From positions 62,001-126,000 of the forward strand of contig QUBU01000003.1 of assembly GCA_014337915.1 (NCBI GenBank): a stretch of DNA of 64,000 bases. Direction: 5' to 3'. Source of the stretch: Gammaproteobacteria bacterium (lineage in GTDB: Bacteria; Pseudomonadota; Gammaproteobacteria; Steroidobacterales; GCA-2729495). Below the pieces are notes generated by a model, which saw only the letters and a list, made by a program, of their open reading frames with translations, searched no databases and was not told the origin of the DNA. Shown here piece after piece: positions 59,706 to 64,000 of the stretch. The position numbers and the translations under genes were made by a program. The number at the start of each line of letters is the position of its first letter. Within the stretch, counting starts at the first letter, position 1.

Positions 59706-60287
59706 TCAGCCGAGGTTCTTCTCGACGAACTCCCAGTTCACCAGGTGATTCAGGAAGGTGTCGATGTACTTCGGCCGGTCGTTACGGTAGTCGATGTAGT
59801 AAGCGTGTTCCCAGACGTCGATCGTCAGCAGCGGCGTCTGGCCGTGGGCGAGCGGCGTGTCCGCATTCGCGGTCTTGGCCACCTTCAGCTTGCCCTGCGC
59901 GTCGCGTACCAGCCAGGCCCAGCCGGAGCCGAACTGGGTTGCCGCCGCAGTGCTGAACTCCTCGCGGAACTTCGCGAAGCTGCCGAAGGCGGCGTCGATG
60001 GCCTTGCCGAGCTTGCCGGCCGGCGTGCCGCCGCCATTGGGCTTCAGGCAATGCCAGTAGAACGTGTGGTTGTACACCTGGGCGGCGTTGTTGAAGATGC
60101 CGCCTTCGGAATCGCGCACGATGTCCTCGAGGGACCGCTGTGCCAGCGGCGTGCCGTCGATCAGCTTGTTCAGGTTGTTGACGTAGGCGTTGTGGTGCTT
60201 GCCGTAGTGGAAGTCGATGGTCTCGGCGCTGATGTGCGGGGCGAGTGCGTCCCTGGCCCATGGCAGGGCCGGCAGCTGGATTGCCAT
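59706..60287 (-). CDS. sodB: iron superoxide dismutase SodB
   Basis: 193 residues. Metal ligands are in DFHYGKHHNAYV, NHTFYWHC, and DVWEHAYYIDYRN; TQFGSGWAWLV is the Fe-type pattern, with Gln and Gly where Mn types differ. The enzyme destroys superoxide in the cytoplasm. It is convergent with the cytochrome gene and lies 31 bases downstream of idi on the same strand. Confidence 0.93.
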   Translation of the reverse strand: MAIQLPALPWARDALAPHISAETIDFHYGKHHNAYVNNLNKLIDGTPLAQRSLEDIVRDSEGGIFNNAAQVYNHTFYWHCLKPNGGGTPAGKLGKAIDAAFGSFAKFREEFSTAAATQFGSGWAWLVRDAQGKLKVAKTANADTPLAHGQTPLLTIDVWEHAYYIDYRNDRPKYIDTFLNHLVNWEFVEKNLG

Positions 60288-60318
60288 TCTCGGATCTCCT
60301 TGGTTCTTGGCTTTCGGG

Positions 60319-60908
60319 TTATTTAAGAGTCGGTTGGCGGCCCTGTAGTTCCTGGGCGGCCAGGCCAGGCAGGTAAAGCGCCGTGATCTGTGGCCATTCC
60401 AGCCGCAGCCAGGGCGTGTACTGCTCCGGGCGGGCGGCCATGTCGGCGGTCAGCGCCGCCGGGGCGACGTAGCGCCAGGCAGCGATTTCCGCGGCATCCG
60501 CGCGCGGCTCGCCATCGGTGATGCCGGCGAAGACCCAGCACAGTTCGTGCTCCGTGCCGATCTGCTGGTACTCCGCACGGTATTCGAACTTGTAGAGGAA
60601 GCGCAGCTCCGCGGTGAGCGCCAGTTCCTCGGCCAGGCGCCGGCGCGCCGCCGCCTCCACCGTTTCGCCCTGGCGCGGATGACTGCAGCAGGTATTGGAC
60701 CAGAACAGCGGCCAGAGCGGCTTCGCGGCGCTGCGTTGCTGGAGCAGCAGTTCACCCCGGCGGTTGAACAGGAACACCGAGAAGGCACGATGCAGGCGGC
60801 CAGTGCCCTGGTGGCACTCCTCCTTGGAAAGGAAGCCCGCCTCGCGATCGCTGGCGTCCACCAGGATCAGCGGGTCGCGCGGCCTGTTGGCGGCTGCGCC
60901 GAGGGCAC

Positions 60909-60912
<4 letters not shown>
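60319..60912 (-). CDS. idi: isopentenyl-diphosphate delta-isomerase type I
   Basis: 197 residues. Nudix fold with the catalytic Cys in WSNTCCSHPRQGE, the Nudix-helix-like EAAARRRLAEEL, and the acidic site in ELCWVFAG. It interconverts IPP and DMAPP. The first ATG overlaps the stop of the HMGR-mevalonate kinase gene (60909-60912), so the two are translated together, an arrangement that fits an isoprenoid operon. Confidence 0.92.
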
Positions 60913-63176
<2,264 letters not shown>

Positions 63177-63330
63177 GGTGGCGATTCCGGGCGACTGGTG
63201 GTGGCGGGCCGGCGGTGCCGGCCGGTGCGGGACCGGTCCGCATCGTGGCAGGCCAGCAGCAATTATGCCATTTGCGGCCGGCCAACCCGATGCCACAATG
63301 GCCGCTGCCTTCCGGAGGAACCCGCCCGCC

Positions 63331-64000
63331 ATGATCCGGCGCTACACGATGGCAGTCCTGCTGGCTGCCGCCCTGGCCTGCGTGCTGGCCACCCCGCGGC
63401 CGGCATGGGCCGAGGAGGGCATGTGGACCTTCGACAACTTTCCGCGTGAGGCGGTGCGCAGCCGCTACGGCGTCAGCATCGGCCAGGACTGGCTGGACCG
63501 CGTGCGCCGGGCCACGGTGCGCCTCGAGGGCGGCTGCAGCGCTTCCATCGTCTCGCCATCCGGGCTGGTGCTGACCAACGAGCACTGCGTTCGGGACTGC
63601 CTGCAGCGCCTGTCCACGCCGTCCCGGGACATCGCCGGCGCCGGCTTCCTCGCCGCCGGCCGGGCCGGCGAGGAGCGCTGCGCGGCCGAGCAGGCCTCGA
63701 TCCTGGAGCGCATCGAGAACGTCAGCGCCGCGGTGCAGGCGGCGGTGGGCGATGGCGTCGGCCCGGCCGCCAACGAGCGGCGCAAGGCGGCGCTCACCCG
63801 GCTGGAGCAGGCCTGCGAGGACGACTGGCGGCGGCGCGGCGACCCGCATTCCTGCGAGGCGGTGACGCTGTACGGTGGCGGGCAGTACTTCCTCTATCAC
63901 TACCGCCGCTACGTCGACCTGCGCCTGGTGTTCGCGCCGGAAGCCGACATCGCTTTCTTCGGTGGTGACCTCGACAACTTCCGCTTCCCGCGCTGGGACC
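63331..64000 (+). CDS. S46 family dipeptidyl peptidase, N-terminal part
   Basis: The open frame from ATG 63331 (GGAGGAA upstream) runs off the window end after 223 residues. A signal peptide ending AWAEEG is followed by MWTFDNFP, the S46 signature, and GGCSASIVSPSGLVLTNEHCV with the catalytic His. FFGGDLDNFRFPRWD carries the catalytic Asp region; the Ser lies beyond the window. S46 enzymes (DPP7/DPP11 type) cleave dipeptides in the periplasm. It is divergent from the HMGR fusion. Confidence 0.9.
   Translation, partial: MIRRYTMAVLLAAALACVLATPRPAWAEEGMWTFDNFPREAVRSRYGVSIGQDWLDRVRRATVRLEGGCSASIVSPSGLVLTNEHCVRDCLQRLSTPSRDIAGAGFLAAGRAGEERCAAEQASILERIENVSAAVQAAVGDGVGPAANERRKAALTRLEQACEDDWRRRGDPHSCEAVTLYGGGQYFLYHYRRYVDLRLVFAPEADIAFFGGDLDNFRFPRWD

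Overview
The window is GC-rich (roughly two thirds G+C by eye), densely coded bacterial chromosome. Gene content points to an aerobic, heterotrophic gammaproteobacterium: an ErpA/A-type Fe-S carrier locus, cbb3-oxidase maturation genes ccoS-ccoI, a TonB-dependent receptor, an LdtD/MepK-like murein pair, class I DAHP synthase, PurU, Fe superoxide dismutase and an acyl-CoA dehydrogenase of the long DmdC-like type. The lineage below class is my inference. No tRNA, rRNA or CRISPR array was seen.

Region by region. 1-6.7 kb: housekeeping and envelope genes, including a lipid/glycan glycosyltransferase operon (ArnT-like, GT2, LAB_N). 6.8-8.0 kb: a ribbon-helix-helix/ParE toxin-antitoxin pair with a palindromic operator, followed by a truncated DUF642-like gene. 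8.0-11.9 kb: leftward genes for a PAP2 phosphatase, DUF1330, UspA, TerC and a Tat-exported amine oxidase. 12.1-15.9 kb: two paralogous TolB-like propeller proteins bracketing a Rieske oxygenase. 15.9-20.4 kb: a divergent MepK-like/LdtD-like pair and two lipoproteins. 20.4-22.8 kb: an Fe-S trafficking locus (Grx4-like/A-type-like/rhodanese fusion, IscA-like, a Cys-rich MarR regulator, ErpA). 23.9-27.3 kb: a small accessory island with visibly lower GC, holding Fic, a broken hsdR, an internally deleted IS91-type transposase, a VapBC-type pair and a DUF1640-like protein. 27.6-33.1 kb: an MFS carrier, a lipoprotein flavoenzyme ending in two haem motifs, and a divergent Tat-exported IorB-type molybdenum hydroxylase. 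33.1-38.1 kb: ccoS, ccoI and a TonB receptor. 39.1-46.4 kb: a rightward cluster of amidohydrolase, PuuE-like deacetylase, a small basic protein, tandem paralogous cupins, MFS, a second Rieske oxygenase and an EAL phosphodiesterase. 46.5-59.7 kb: metabolic genes, including aroG and purU separated by a large perfect palindrome, a sigma32-type promoter before hsp20, and an eight-haem cytochrome with HEAT and TPR repeats. 59.7-63.2 kb: sodB, idi and a single-chain HMG-CoA reductase/mevalonate kinase. The window closes inside an S46 peptidase gene.

The main functional themes are periplasmic redox chemistry (amine oxidase, flavocytochrome, IorB, multihaem cytochrome), Rieske-based catabolism with membrane uptake (two Rieske clusters, TonB receptor, MFS carriers, a likely C-N bond hydrolysis module), and Fe-S supply. 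The most distinctive items are the HMGR-mevalonate kinase fusion translationally coupled to idi, the long palindrome whose arms contain the stop codons of both flanking convergent genes, and the two Rieske clusters with unassigned partner proteins.
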